Assembly: GCF_000004825.1 (NCBI RefSeq)
Contig: NW_008805085.1
Location: forward strand, 186,001 to 250,000
Source of the DNA: Heterostelium album PN500
Taxonomy: Eukaryota > Evosea > Eumycetozoa > Acytosteliales > Acytosteliaceae
DNA: 64,000 nucleotides
Reading direction: 5' to 3'
Of this stretch, positions 33,843 through 44,081 are shown piece after piece; position 1 is the first letter of the stretch, and each line of letters begins with the position of its first letter. The translations under genes were made by a program, and so were the position numbers. The notes under the pieces were generated by a model that made no database searches, had not been told where the DNA came from, and worked only from the letters and a program-made list of their open reading frames with translations.

Positions 33843-34706
33843 TTTATATATGTGTAGGTTTTTGAAATAAATAAACTGAAAGAAAAGAGTGTTGCAGGTC
33901 TAGACCAGTTTTTATAGAACCAAAACAAAAGCACTCGGAATTGAAATCAACAAAATAAATTTTAAAATAATTCAATTTTTTATTCAAGTGACAAAAAAAA
34001 ATAAAAATCAACAACTTTTTGTGTGAAACAGCTGAGATCAATTGGGTTTCTTTGATGTCAAAAAAAAAAAGCAAAAAAAAAAATCTAAAGAAAAATGAAA
34101 AATATCCTCATAGAAATTGTTTTTGCATCATCAAGAAAAAGGTTTGGAAAATTCTAAAAGAACCCAAAATAAATTTCAATTTGTACAATGCAAGGAGTTG
34201 ATTTGTATCTCCGATTATTTTTTTTTTGTTTGTTTCCTTCCTTTAAAGAATGGGAATTGTCCCCAATTGAATTTGTTTTGTTCATGATATTTTCTTTATT
34301 TACAAACTAGTTAATTAAATGTAAAAAAATTATTATCTGATCAATCCCTTTTTATTTGTATTTTTGTTTTTGTTAACTATCAATAAATTCAAGGCATTAA
34401 TAATTAATTTTGGATAAATGTAGAGAAAGATGTCTAGAGTTTTGAAAAAAATAAAATAGTTGTTCAAGAACTTAAAGTTTTTTTTTTTTTTTTTTTTGGT
34501 GTGTTCCACAATTTTGGAACAAATACATCAGAGATAATATAATAAGGCAATGATAATAATTCTCAATGTTTCTTATTGTCACAATTTACATTAAGACAAT
34601 AAATAATAATGATAAGACTATTTGTGTTGTATATTGATGTTATTATATGTTTTTTTTTTTTTTTTTTTTTTTAAAAAAAAAAGTAAATTTGTTTATTTGA
34701 CATAAT
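33843..34706. promoter_or_regulatory. Cathepsin promoter side and thioredoxin 3' side, no gene
   Basis: 864 bp with long T-runs near 34480 and 34650 and A-runs near 34060. Small frames here are made of Lys/Asn/Phe runs. No recognisable gene or RNA. Confidence 0.4.
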
Positions 34707-35202
34707 TTAAGCAGATTGAACCTTGTTGCACAAATCCTTCAAACTGTTTTGGTTGGCACCAGCAAAGTTACCAATTAAAGTAGTACCGTTGTATCCGAAA
34801 AAGGCAGGTACACCAGAGATGTTGGCAACTGGTGGGTATTCCTATATTTTAGATTAAAAGTGAATTGATTAGTATATTATAATAGTTGAGTCACTAAATT
34901 CAAGGTACTTACTGAGCAAGCGTCGATATCGGCCTTGATAAAAGTGATACCTTGATATTGATCAGATAAATCAGAGAATGGTTTGGCCATCATTCTGCAT
35001 GGACCACACCAGCTATAATTATAATAATAGTAATAATAAATAATAATAAAACATTAATTAGTTCATTGTTATAGCTATGAACAAAGTCCCAAAGATATAT
35101 ATTTATATATACATACGTGGCAGTGTAGTAAATAATCAATTTACCACCTTTGTTGATGATAGCAGCCAAATCAGCTCCGTTCTTTGGTTCTTGATATACC
35201 AT
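34707..35202 (-). CDS. Thioredoxin
   Basis: Three short exons (35117-35202, 34913-35012, 34707-34841) give 106 residues, the normal thioredoxin length. The active site WCGPCRMMAKPF spans the first intron: the Thr before Trp is split. Other family marks are FIKADIDACSEYPPVANISGVPAFFGY (cis-Pro preceded by Val) and GTTLIGNFAGAN. It reduces disulfides in the cytosol using thioredoxin reductase. A decayed copy of its last exon lies 260 bp upstream on the same strand. Dictyostelids have several trx genes; I cannot say which this one is. Confidence 0.92.
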
Positions 35203-35460
35203 TTTTATATATTTATTGTAAAGGTAAAAAATAAAATAAAATGAATAAAAAAATTTGTTTGTGTTTAAAAAAGTTAAAAATAATGATTTAATTATAAAAA
35301 AATTTCTTTTTTTATCAAGTTCAAGAAAATTTTTTTGATCGAACATGATTCTGAGCATTTTTTTAATTTTTTTTAATTAAAATTTTTTTTTTAATTAAAA
35401 ATTGAATAATAATAATTATTACATAATATTTGTTAAAATTAAATATATTTATTTAATATA
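35203..35460 (-). promoter_or_regulatory. Thioredoxin upstream region
   Basis: AT-rich 258 bp upstream of the thioredoxin start, with T-runs on the plus strand near 35280-35400. No motif recognised. Confidence 0.35.
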
Positions 35461-35471
35461 TTAATAATTTT

Positions 35472-35610
35472 AAGCAGATTGTAATTTGTTCTACAAATCT
35501 TCATAGCTGGTGGCTACCACCCATGTAGATACCAATTTGAGTGGTTCCTTTAAAGGTTATGATTGTCGACAGAACATCTGGAAGTTTGGCAATTGGTGGA
35601 TATATTATAT
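35472..35610 (-). pseudogene. Decayed copy of the last thioredoxin exon
   Basis: On the minus strand the DNA reads YPPIAKLPDVLSTI, then FKGTTQIGIYMGGS, matching thioredoxin exon 3 (YPPVANISGVPAF, YNGTTLIGNFAG). Near the end the frame has slipped, but the DNA still ends like LQSA plus stop, as in the live gene. The active-site exons are absent; only a short intron-like scrap (GCTATAATTATTATAA near 35663) might remain of them. It is a partial tandem duplicate and cannot make a working thioredoxin. Confidence 0.65.
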
Positions 35611-35792
35611 CCTTTTTATTTTTATTAAAGATAAGAAATGCTCAGATATATATTAGTAAACAGCTATAATTATTATAAATTTTATCTTTTTTCATACTAA
35701 GAAAATAAAGTGGGAAAATAAACATCAAAAATAACTACCTCAATCAATAGATATAAATTTAAATTTATTTCTATTATTAATGTCTATTTCAA

Positions 35793-36803
35793 TTATTTGT
35801 CAGCAAACAATTGATCTTTTTCTTTCAACAATTTGAATAGTTTGTAAGTTGTTTCTATTCCAGTTTTCGGGGGTGTTGTTTCGATGCTTTTTACACCACC
35901 CAGTAATTTACAAAGTGTTTCTTCACTAAAGTTAATGGGATACGGTAGTTTAGTACCTTCAATGGAAATTTTGTTGTTGGAAGAATCGATGGATTTCAGT
36001 AACTCAACCCATTGCTTTACATCGAGAGTATCACCTTTGATATTGCAGGTGTACGCACCTTGGACGTTTGGAGATTGACCCAAGTTAATGAACAACCTGG
36101 CGATGTCTTCCACATAGTTTATACAGATATCGCCAGAGAATGGAATGACATAATCTTGACCAAGAACCATTGCTTTGATCGCTTTTGTTGGCGCGCTTGT
36201 CATTCCTACCTCTCGACCCACACCGTACACTGTGAAAGGACGTAGCGCTACACTTGGAATCTTGTGGTCGAGCCAGTAGACACGCGCAGCACCTTCGTTA
36301 GCCTGCTTAAATACACCGTAGTGAGTGACAGGTGCATGATGAGCATCGTCAGAGACTGGTGCGCTGCTGTCGTAGTCTTCACTCGGTCCGGATACAGCGG
36401 CACTGGAGGCGTAGATCACAGGACAACAGCAACTCTGTTGTTTGGTGGCTTGCAGTTGGCGCACCGCTTCAAAGACATTGAGTGTTCCAATCACATTGAC
36501 AGAGGCACCGAGTATCGGATTCACTTTACACGTTGGGATTTGTAGGCCTGCAAGATGAACGATGAACGACGGTCTTACTCTCAGCACCAACTCACTTACC
36601 GACTTTGTATCGGCAATGTCTACATACACGAATTCCAACAATTTAATATCGGAATCCGACATGATTTGTTTCAGGATATGCAAGTCTGGTTTAACATCTA
36701 CAACAACAACATTGTATTTCTGATCATCTAGCAATAGTTTGGCGACCCAACTTCCAATGAAACCTTGTCCTCCAGTAATAATTACACTTTCTTTTTTATC
36801 CAT
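35793..36803 (-). CDS. NAD(P)-dependent epimerase/dehydratase (extended SDR)
   Basis: Single exon of 336 residues. The nucleotide-binding glycine motif TGGQGFIGSWVAK is at about 10-22, the Ser in VIYASSAAVSG at about 135, and the catalytic YGVFKQANEGAARVYW (YxxxK) at about 163. ALRPFTVYGVGREVGMTSAPTKAIKA is strongly like bacterial NAD-dependent epimerases and D-erythronate dehydrogenase relatives. Substrate is probably a sugar or sugar-nucleotide; not certain. No targeting signal. It is divergent to the PET100-like gene with 315 bp between. The bacterial resemblance could reflect old transfer or common SDR ancestry. Confidence 0.87.
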   Translation of the reverse strand: MDKKESVIITGGQGFIGSWVAKLLLDDQKYNVVVVDVKPDLHILKQIMSDSDIKLLEFVYVDIADTKSVSELVLRVRPSFIVHLAGLQIPTCKVNPILGASVNVIGTLNVFEAVRQLQATKQQSCCCPVIYASSAAVSGPSEDYDSSAPVSDDAHHAPVTHYGVFKQANEGAARVYWLDHKIPSVALRPFTVYGVGREVGMTSAPTKAIKAMVLGQDYVIPFSGDICINYVEDIARLFINLGQSPNVQGAYTCNIKGDTLDVKQWVELLKSIDSSNNKISIEGTKLPYPINFSEETLCKLLGGVKSIETTPPKTGIETTYKLFKLLKEKDQLFADK

Positions 36804-37118
36804 TTCACTAAACTTTGTTTATTTATATAAAACAATTAAAATAATAATAATAATAATATCATTTTTTAATTATTATTGATTTTTAATTTTAACCACATTC
36901 TTTATTAAATTTAACAATCAATTAAATTATTTAAATAATTTTAAACCAATGGGCTTACAAATTTGCCAACTACCCATTTTAATATGAAATAATTTTGTTT
37001 GACAGATTATGATATGTGTGTGAAATTTTAAATTGTTTTTTATCTTTTTTTTAATAAGATTTCGAAAAAGTGTTAATCATTGTGTTGATCATTCATTTTA
37101 ATAGATAATTACTTAAAA
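36804..37118. promoter_or_regulatory. Divergent promoter region
   Basis: 315 bp between the SDR gene (minus) and the PET100-like gene (plus), containing an AATAAT microsatellite near 36840. No specific site recognised. Confidence 0.4.
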
Positions 37119-37547
37119 ATGGTAAAGAAATGGGGAGGTTTAGAATACTTTAAGTTTGCAGTTTATATTATTATGCCAATAAGTTGTTCTTTATATATTC
37201 TAGATAACGATAGATTGAATAATTTAATTAAAAAAGTAACATATCAAATATGAAGTTTTAAATATAAATTGTATATCTAATTATATTTCTTTGTTTTTGA
37301 ATAATAGTATCAATTTGTAGTATATCCACCAGAGTTACATGCACCTGAAGATGTAAAAAATATGATTAGAGAGGCTGCAATCAAGAGAGAACAAAGATTG
37401 GCTGCTAATCAAGGAATCGAAGAGCAAATGCAACAACAACGTGAAGAGAAACACCAACAATTTTTAAATAGATATCAAATTCGTAAGGAACAAGATAAAA
37501 TCGTTGCACAAAAGACAAATGAAAAGCAACAACAACAACAACAATAA
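37119..37547 (+). CDS. PET100-like cytochrome c oxidase assembly protein (candidate)
   Basis: Two exons (37119-37235, 37308-37547) give 118 residues. Residues 8-30 (LEYFKFAVYIIMPISCSLYIL) look like one membrane helix close to the N-terminus. They are followed by a basic segment and VVYPPELHAPEDVKNMI, then a charged helix rich in Gln/Lys/Arg ending in poly-Gln. PET100 proteins have exactly this order: an aromatic N-terminal helix with a Pro, then a PPE motif, then a charged tail, and they help assemble complex IV at the inner mitochondrial membrane. The match rests on a short stretch, so other small mitochondrial membrane proteins are possible. Confidence 0.6.
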
Positions 37548-37904
37548 ATAATAACAATAATCACATATATATATAATTTACTGTATATAATAATCAAACA
37601 ATCAATCATTTAAATCGACAAAACATAACATAACATAACAGAATATAATAGTTTCATATAAATAAAACTAGTATAACTATTATTATATGATAGTTCTATA
37701 AAAACAAACAAACAAACAAAATTAATTCATTCTACAACAGAACATTCTTTACATTCTAGAAAGATTCGTTTCTGTTTTGTCATTTTTTTTTATTTTTAAA
37801 AAATATCTTTTGAATCTAATTTATTTGTGTTGTTGTATATTATCATTTGTGTATAATTGTATTATAATACAATTTATTGTGTATTTATTTAAATTGAAAT
37901 TATA
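37548..37904 (+). promoter_or_regulatory. Upstream region of the DHFR gene
   Basis: 357 bp, AT-rich, with a CATAA pentamer repeated at about 37624-37640 and AAAC repeats near 37700. No gene seen and no E2F-like site, although DHFR is a classic E2F target in animals. Confidence 0.4.
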
Positions 37905-38495
37905 ATGATGATGATGATGAATAATAAGAAAAAGAATATATCGATTATTACAGCTGTATCAACAAATTATGTGATTGGAAAAGATGGTTTGCTACCTTGG
38001 TCTCTGCCTAAAGATTGGGAGCATTTCAATAGATCTACTACAAACTATCCTATTATCATGGGAAAGAGAACATTCTATGAGCAAGAGGATCGTCCTCTGC
38101 CAGACAGATACACAATCGTTGTTACAAGAGATAGTTCACTGCTTGACAAACATGGCAATGTAATGGAGGAGCGAATTGGACATCTGAGTCGTGCCTCTTC
38201 AATCGAAGATGCACTAAAGATGCTCGATGACTATAGCGGTGACCAGGTGTTCATCGTTGGTGGCAGACGTATCTACGAAGATTCACTATACTTGGCAACA
38301 GAGTTGATCATCACGCACGTCGAAGCACATGTCGAAGGTGACACTCATCTCCGACTATTCCCTCACCAAGACGAACCCAACAAAGACAGAAACAATCACT
38401 ACTGGGATGTAGTAAACCAAGTTAAACACAGTAAAGATGATACTCATCAATATGATTTCACAATTAAATATTATCAAAGATCTACCAATAACTAA
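37905..38495 (+). CDS. Dihydrofolate reductase
   Basis: Single exon of 196 residues starting in a run of ATG codons; the protein may start at any of the first Met residues. Motifs: ISIITAVSTNYVIGKDGLLPW, then SLPKDWEHFNRST with the catalytic Asp in the position used by bacterial and plant enzymes (animal enzymes have Glu), YPIIMGKRTF, RPLPDRYTIVVTRD, and QVFIVGGRRIYEDSL (cofactor loop). It reduces dihydrofolate to tetrahydrofolate with NADPH for thymidylate and purine synthesis. It stands alone and is not fused to thymidylate synthase as in many protists. D. discoideum is known for flavin-dependent ThyX, so the presence of a DHFR in a relative is worth noting. Confidence 0.93.
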   Translation: MMMMMNNKKKNISIITAVSTNYVIGKDGLLPWSLPKDWEHFNRSTTNYPIIMGKRTFYEQEDRPLPDRYTIVVTRDSSLLDKHGNVMEERIGHLSRASSIEDALKMLDDYSGDQVFIVGGRRIYEDSLYLATELIITHVEAHVEGDTHLRLFPHQDEPNKDRNNHYWDVVNQVKHSKDDTHQYDFTIKYYQRSTNN

Positions 38496-38700
38496 CAAAC
38501 AAATAAACAAACCGACCGAACATTATTAATAAACTATATTTTTAAAATAATAATATTGTTACATTCTTTATTATATATATTATATTTAAAGTAGGTTTTT
38601 TTAGTATCTGCTTTAGTTGAAAAAAAAAAGTTAATAAATAACATTGTGTAAATTTGAAAATTATATGTATATATATATATATATATATGTAATGATAGTT

Positions 38701-41343
38701 TTAGTTTGATGATGTAGTTGATTGATTATCTCTTGGTGATGAAACTTTAGGATTTTCTACGTTTGATGGGAACCAATGCTTTTCAATCCATTCAAATGTT
38801 TTGGTGAGATCAACTTCGTTGGCAAGAGTAGCAAGTTCACTGACAAGTTTGGGATCATCCATTGATGTGTGTGTACCTAGTAGTGGATTGACACGATGGT
38901 ATCTCTCCGCTAGAATATTCTCACAGAGCTGTGTGAGGAAATCGACTTGTGAACCCATGAAGAGGTTACCTAGTTTCGGTGCCCAGTTCAAGAGTCCCCA
39001 GTCATAGTCTGGTCCACCCTCCATGTAGTGTGGCGACAGACCGGTTCCCAGTGAGAAACAAATGATCTTGGACGATGGGATGTTATCGAGTTGCGGTGAC
39101 ATCGCCAAGCTGAGTGCTGCCATGCCCGGATTGTTACAGAAAACACCGCCATCGATGAAACCCTGGTACGAAGGGAAGAATGTTGGTGCCGAACCGGAAC
39201 GCAGCAACACATCGCTCACCACCTCTTGAGTGAGCCAATCGTCACACTTTCCGATATTATGGAATACTTGTGGCATCCATCTTCTATCTTTTGGCGCGTA
39301 TGGCTCTGCCTGTGGAGGGTAGTGACTGTCCAGCTGGAATGCAGGAACTACCAACTTTCTTGGCATTTCATAAAACTTTTTATCTTGAAAGAATACATAA
39401 CAAGATGCTCTCAACAATCTATTAAAGAATTTTGCATTACCCATCTAGAAAAAAAAAAAGAAAGAGAGAGATTCAATTAGAATTTTGTTTGTTATTTTTT
39501 AACAACAATATTTAAAGATAATTACATTGAATCCAGGTCTCTTTTTACCAAATACAGGTAGTGCTGTCAATTCTAATACTCTTCTTGTACCTTTTGGTGG
39601 ATATTGAGCGGCTAAACCTGCTGCAACGATTGAACCTGCGCTAGTTCCTGTGAATACATCTACAAAGTCTAAAAAGGTTGGATATCGCTTGACAATACGC
39701 TCAATGAGTACGCATACCATGACTGAACGCAGACCTCCTCCGTCCAACGAGAGAATACGATAGAATCCATCGGTCGATCTAGGTTTATTACGGTAGGTCG
39801 ATGGTTTTTCATCGGGTGGCAAAGCTGCAGGTGAGAATTCCTCGAGAAGTAGTTTAACGGTTTCCAATACTTTCTTTTCATCGGGTTCCAAATCCTCCAG
39901 TAACTCTGATGGAATGTAGACGGTTTTCGATGGTGCTCCATTCGGAAGGAATGTAGGTGGCGCAGCAACGGTTGCTCTACGACCACCTGGCAATTTGTGG
40001 TCGGCAGCCAACAAAGGTCTCAATGTAACGGTTGTCTCTTTCTTGCGCTTAATAACCGACTCACATTCAATAACCCATTTCTTGGCAGTTGCTTCGTCAT
40101 CGCAACGGAATTTCAATAGCTTTGCCTTTACCTTTTCAACTTCCGACGAATGGTTGATGGAGAATACATGTTTACCATCTTCAAATGTGATTTTCGATAG
40201 TGTAAACCAATAGTTCAATGTGATTCTGTTTTCTTTGACCTTATCTTTTTCTTTCTCCTTATCGCCACGAGGAGTGGATGGTTGGTTGCCGTTGTTTCCT
40301 GTGGGTTTGTCTTCCCACCAACCTTTATAGTACTCGAGACAATTGCCTCTGAGAATATACCAGTGTTTCTTCCATGATGTTCTACTACTGGATCGCTCTA
40401 ACCAACCCTCCATAATCTTGTCAGAGTGCAACGATTGAGTGAGTGAAGGTTCCTCTATCGATTGGTTGAGTGAAACTTCGCGTGGCGATGTCGGTTCAAA
40501 CGAGGATACACTAGAGACATCGGAGATGGTATCTAGTGTTAGCGATGGTATACTGGAACGCTTTCCACCTGGACCACCAGAGTTTGAGTTTGGATGAGCC
40601 ATACCTTCCGATTTCTTCTTTCTGAAAAAGTTAAAGAATGAATCTTTCTCGGACGATGGTGATGAGGAGAGTGGTGGCGATGCAGCCACTGGAGTGGATC
40701 CATAGACAGGACTGTGTTGGTTCGATCCATTCGATTGTCTGGATGGCGTGGTTGGAATGGGTGAGGAAGGTGAAGCCGGTTGGAAAATATCGGCGGTATC
40801 GATGTTGAGTCCACCCGCACTGATGGCACCTGACAATCCTGGAATTCTAATCTTTGGAACCGAGGTGGAATTGGTGGTTACTCTTGGCGATGAATTATTG
40901 GAGCCACTAGAGTTCTTTCTCTCAATACCGTTTTGAATACCACCTGAATTCTTGCGTTCTGGAACGAATGAAGATTGAGAACTGCCCGATCCAGAGGAGT
41001 TTTGGCGGTCAAAACTTGGTGGAGAATTGAAACCTCCTGAACCTCTGAATCTTGATCTCTGTTGAAGTGATGGTTGTTGTTGCTGTTGCTGTTGCTGTTG
41101 TTGAATCTGTTCCAATGATAACTTGTGTTGGCGATCAGCCATACTTCCAGCACTTGTAAAAGGCATACCGTCTCCACCCAATTTGAAGCTAGATAATGAA
41201 CGATGCAACTCTTGTCCACCTTCTTCATCCATTGCAAACATAAAAGATGTCCAATCACCAATATTTCTCTTTAAATCAATACCTTTATCATTGTTATCAT
41301 CTTCATTTCCCTCCCAGATACCTAACCACGATGACTCTGACAT
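38701..41343 (-). CDS. Patatin-like phospholipase with PH domain
   Basis: Two minus-strand exons (39526-41343, 38701-39444) give 853 residues. Residues 1-300 are low-complexity Ser/Gln/Pro-rich. A PH domain at about 308-440 (IMEGWLERSSSRTSWKKHWYILRG, ending KKWVIECESVIKR) suggests binding to phosphoinositides; it carries an inserted charged loop. The patatin domain starts near 528: oxyanion hole DGGGLRS, catalytic Ser in GTSAGS (about 565), and Asp in FIDGGVFCNNP (about 702), so the Ser-Asp dyad is complete. It should hydrolyse acyl chains of membrane phospholipids (iPLA2-type). The second exon begins with an ATG codon (MGNAKFF) that is internal. The ends of this gene and DHFR converge with 205 bp between. 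Confidence 0.92.
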
Positions 41344-44081
41344 TTTCTAAAAGATTATATATGTTTGAAAAAAAAATAATAATTTAAAAGGTAATATTAC
41401 AAATACAAAAATAATAAATAAACAATAGTATATATGGAAAGTTTATAAGGTGAAATTAAAATTTAAATAAATCTTTTGATTGAAATAGTAGTGGTAGATC
41501 AATCATTAAGTAATGTTACAATATATATTATCGGTGAGGGATGAAATAAACTATCCATACACGACAGTGAATGAACAGGAATGAATAATAATACAAAAAA
41601 TAAAAATTAAAAAAAGCAAAGCAAAACTGTTTCTCTGTCTTTAATTAATTGTTTGATTGGTGGAATAAAGAAAAAGATTCTATTTGATTATTAATTGTTG
41701 GATGATTAATTATTATTGTTTTGATAATAATAATGTCTTTGAAATTTCTATCTTTGCAATAAATGTTTTGAGGGCGATAATGATGATTGGTGAGGTGTGA
41801 ATTGTGTTTTTTGAAGAAGATCTATTGGTTGGTTGAAGTTGAGAAGAAGAGTGTTGTTTGATTGTTATGAGAATGAAAAATGCTATGAGAATAGATCGAA
41901 TTCAAATCAATAAAATAGCGGAGCAGTTTAATGAATTTTGGAATGATTGACAACGTTGTCACAACAAACTTTTATTTAAATTTATTCTTGTTTGTGGTTT
42001 CCAAAACGTGATTTCATTGAGATTTTTGAACCCATTAATCTTTTTTTTTTAAAACACATTATGAGAAAAAAAAAACCAGTGCCCTCTACACAACTATAGT
42101 TGTGGTGTAGTTAACAAAATAAAACCATTTCAAGAGTATCCAAAAAAAAAAATTCATTTTTTTAATTAATCCAAAAGGTAAACATGAAATTCAATATTGA
42201 TCATATTTAAATAACGTTATTTGCTTTCTCGCTTGTTTTACTGTCCAATTTTGAAAAATAATATGATGAATATTAGAAACTAAAAAATGTCATTCATTGT
42301 TATTAAGTATTTAGAGAGGATAGTTAAAAGATAGGGAAAGAGTAAGATTGTTTTCTAGTTGTTGAAAAACTTCAATTATTTTTTTGTAGATTCTATGTTC
42401 TATTAAGACTTTGAAAATCAGAATTGGTCCTTCAAGAATAATTACGAAAAGAAAATCTCTCAATAGTTGGAGCAGAATAGAGTTCATAGACAATATCATT
42501 AGTTAGATCACAGCAGCAACATGAATCATTTCTACTGTAGTATTATTAAAGGTTAACTCATATGAAACATTCGAGCATTTTTTTTTCAAACTTGGAATAT
42601 TGGCATATTTATTAATTACAAATCAATATTTTTTAAGATTTCTTTGTAACTTTATCTTTAGTTTTTAATTTTTATTTTGTTTAAAATTTAAAATCAAACT
42701 TTAAATAACAAAACAATAAATGGAATTAATCAAGTCTTTAGAATCAATATTTATTCTTAGGAGTATTTTCATTCTACTATTATTTTTTAATACATGAAAA
42801 AACATCAAAGATTCTTTGACAGGTGTACTATGTTCAAATCAGATTATAGTTTTCAAATTCTGGTTAATATTAGAAAGTGATACAAAATATTATAATGGTG
42901 TATTTAAACAAAGAAGTACTTAGTGAAAAATGCCACATTTCAAATACTAACGTCATTACAATTCGTACAGTTAGTGTCACCAATAAACAAAATCTTTAAT
43001 TAATTTATTTTTTGAGTAAGTATCTCGTATTATAATACTTGTAAGTAATAAGTTAGAACATGAGAACAACATTACAATGAAAATGTAGAAACAACCTGTA
43101 ATTTCCAATGATTGACAAGTCTTGTCATCATTTTGACCAATAGGAATATAAAATGATTTCCTAATATTTGGTGGTTTTTTCGAGGTGGGCATGTTAAGAT
43201 TTCAAGGCTGTTACAGTATTATCCAATCAGATTTTCATTGTATTGCGAAAATAGAAAGAATCATGCAAAAATTTGTGTAATTTGGGGTAAAAAAGTTTTT
43301 AATTTCTAAACCTTTTTTTTTTTTTTTTACTTTAAAAGGTAATACAATATATTATAAATAGATCATCATTAATCTCAATTTTGTAGACCCTTTTAATTAT
43401 TATAAATTTTATCTCAAAATTTTATTTTTTGAAAAGCTTTACTTACTTTTTATCCTTTTTTTGTTCACTTTAATATTATAATATTTTAAAGTACGCTATT
43501 TCTCACTATTCAAATTAGATATATATAAATAAATAAATAGTGTATAACTATCTATCTACTCAATCGAATCAACTTAAAAAACAATAATAAAATAATTATC
43601 TATTTATATAAAAAAATAATAAATATCTTGATTTCACATTTTTTAATTAAGAGTTTTAAATTCTCAAATTAAATTGATTAATAATTCGTTCCATTTTTGT
43701 CAAAAAAAAAAAAAAAAACAATACACTCACAATATATTTGGAAAGATTAAATTACAACAACAACACTCACTGTATTATTATAGATATCTATCTTTATTCA
43801 TCTCATTTGCAAACTGTCTGTGTGACAACAGCAATAAATAAACATCACAAAAAGCAACGACTCAACAACAACAACAACAATTACATTATATTTAAACGAA
43901 AATCAAAAAGAAAAAGTAAAAGAATAGGAAATAAATAAATAATTATATAAAGTAAGTAAGTAGTAATAAATTAGTTTTTAAATTTAAGTAGTTGTTAGTT
44001 TATTAATATATAAATAATAATAATTATTATATTATATAGAACAGTTTATTATTATTTTAGATATCTATCTTTATAGGAAAT
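41344..44081. promoter_or_regulatory. 2.7-kb divergent intergenic region with a possible small or decayed gene
   Basis: Lies between the minus-strand phospholipase and the plus-strand LRR-receiver gene, so it holds both promoters. A minus-strand frame at 42977-43192 (MPTSKKPPNIRKSFYIPIGQ) is less repetitive than background and has an ATTGG (inverted CCAAT) motif about 30 bp upstream; it could be a small spliced gene or a relic. Another minus-strand stretch at 42311-42499 is Leu/Ile-rich. Neither matches anything I know. A palindrome at 42089-42104 is listed separately. Confidence 0.3.
42089..42104. repeat. 16-bp perfect palindrome
   Basis: CACAACTATAGTTGTG is self-complementary, and with a two-base bulge the pairing extends to CTACA...TGTAG (42085-42110). 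The right arm TTGTGGTGTAG resembles GT-rich G-box half-sites. It is about 750 bp upstream of the phospholipase start. It could be a dimeric factor site or a cruciform. Confidence 0.4.

Noticed and set aside
38660-38690. AT dinucleotide run considered as a terminator or origin
   Set aside because: Simple microsatellite, common in this genome, with no further signal.
39289-39298. TTTTGGCGCG, an E2F-like match
   Set aside because: Lies inside the coding exon of the phospholipase, where it encodes part of YAPKDRRW; kept only as a reminder that such cores can arise by chance in coding DNA.
40719-40728. GGTTCGATCC, like a tRNA B-box
   Set aside because: Inside the phospholipase coding exon, with no A-box or cloverleaf around it.
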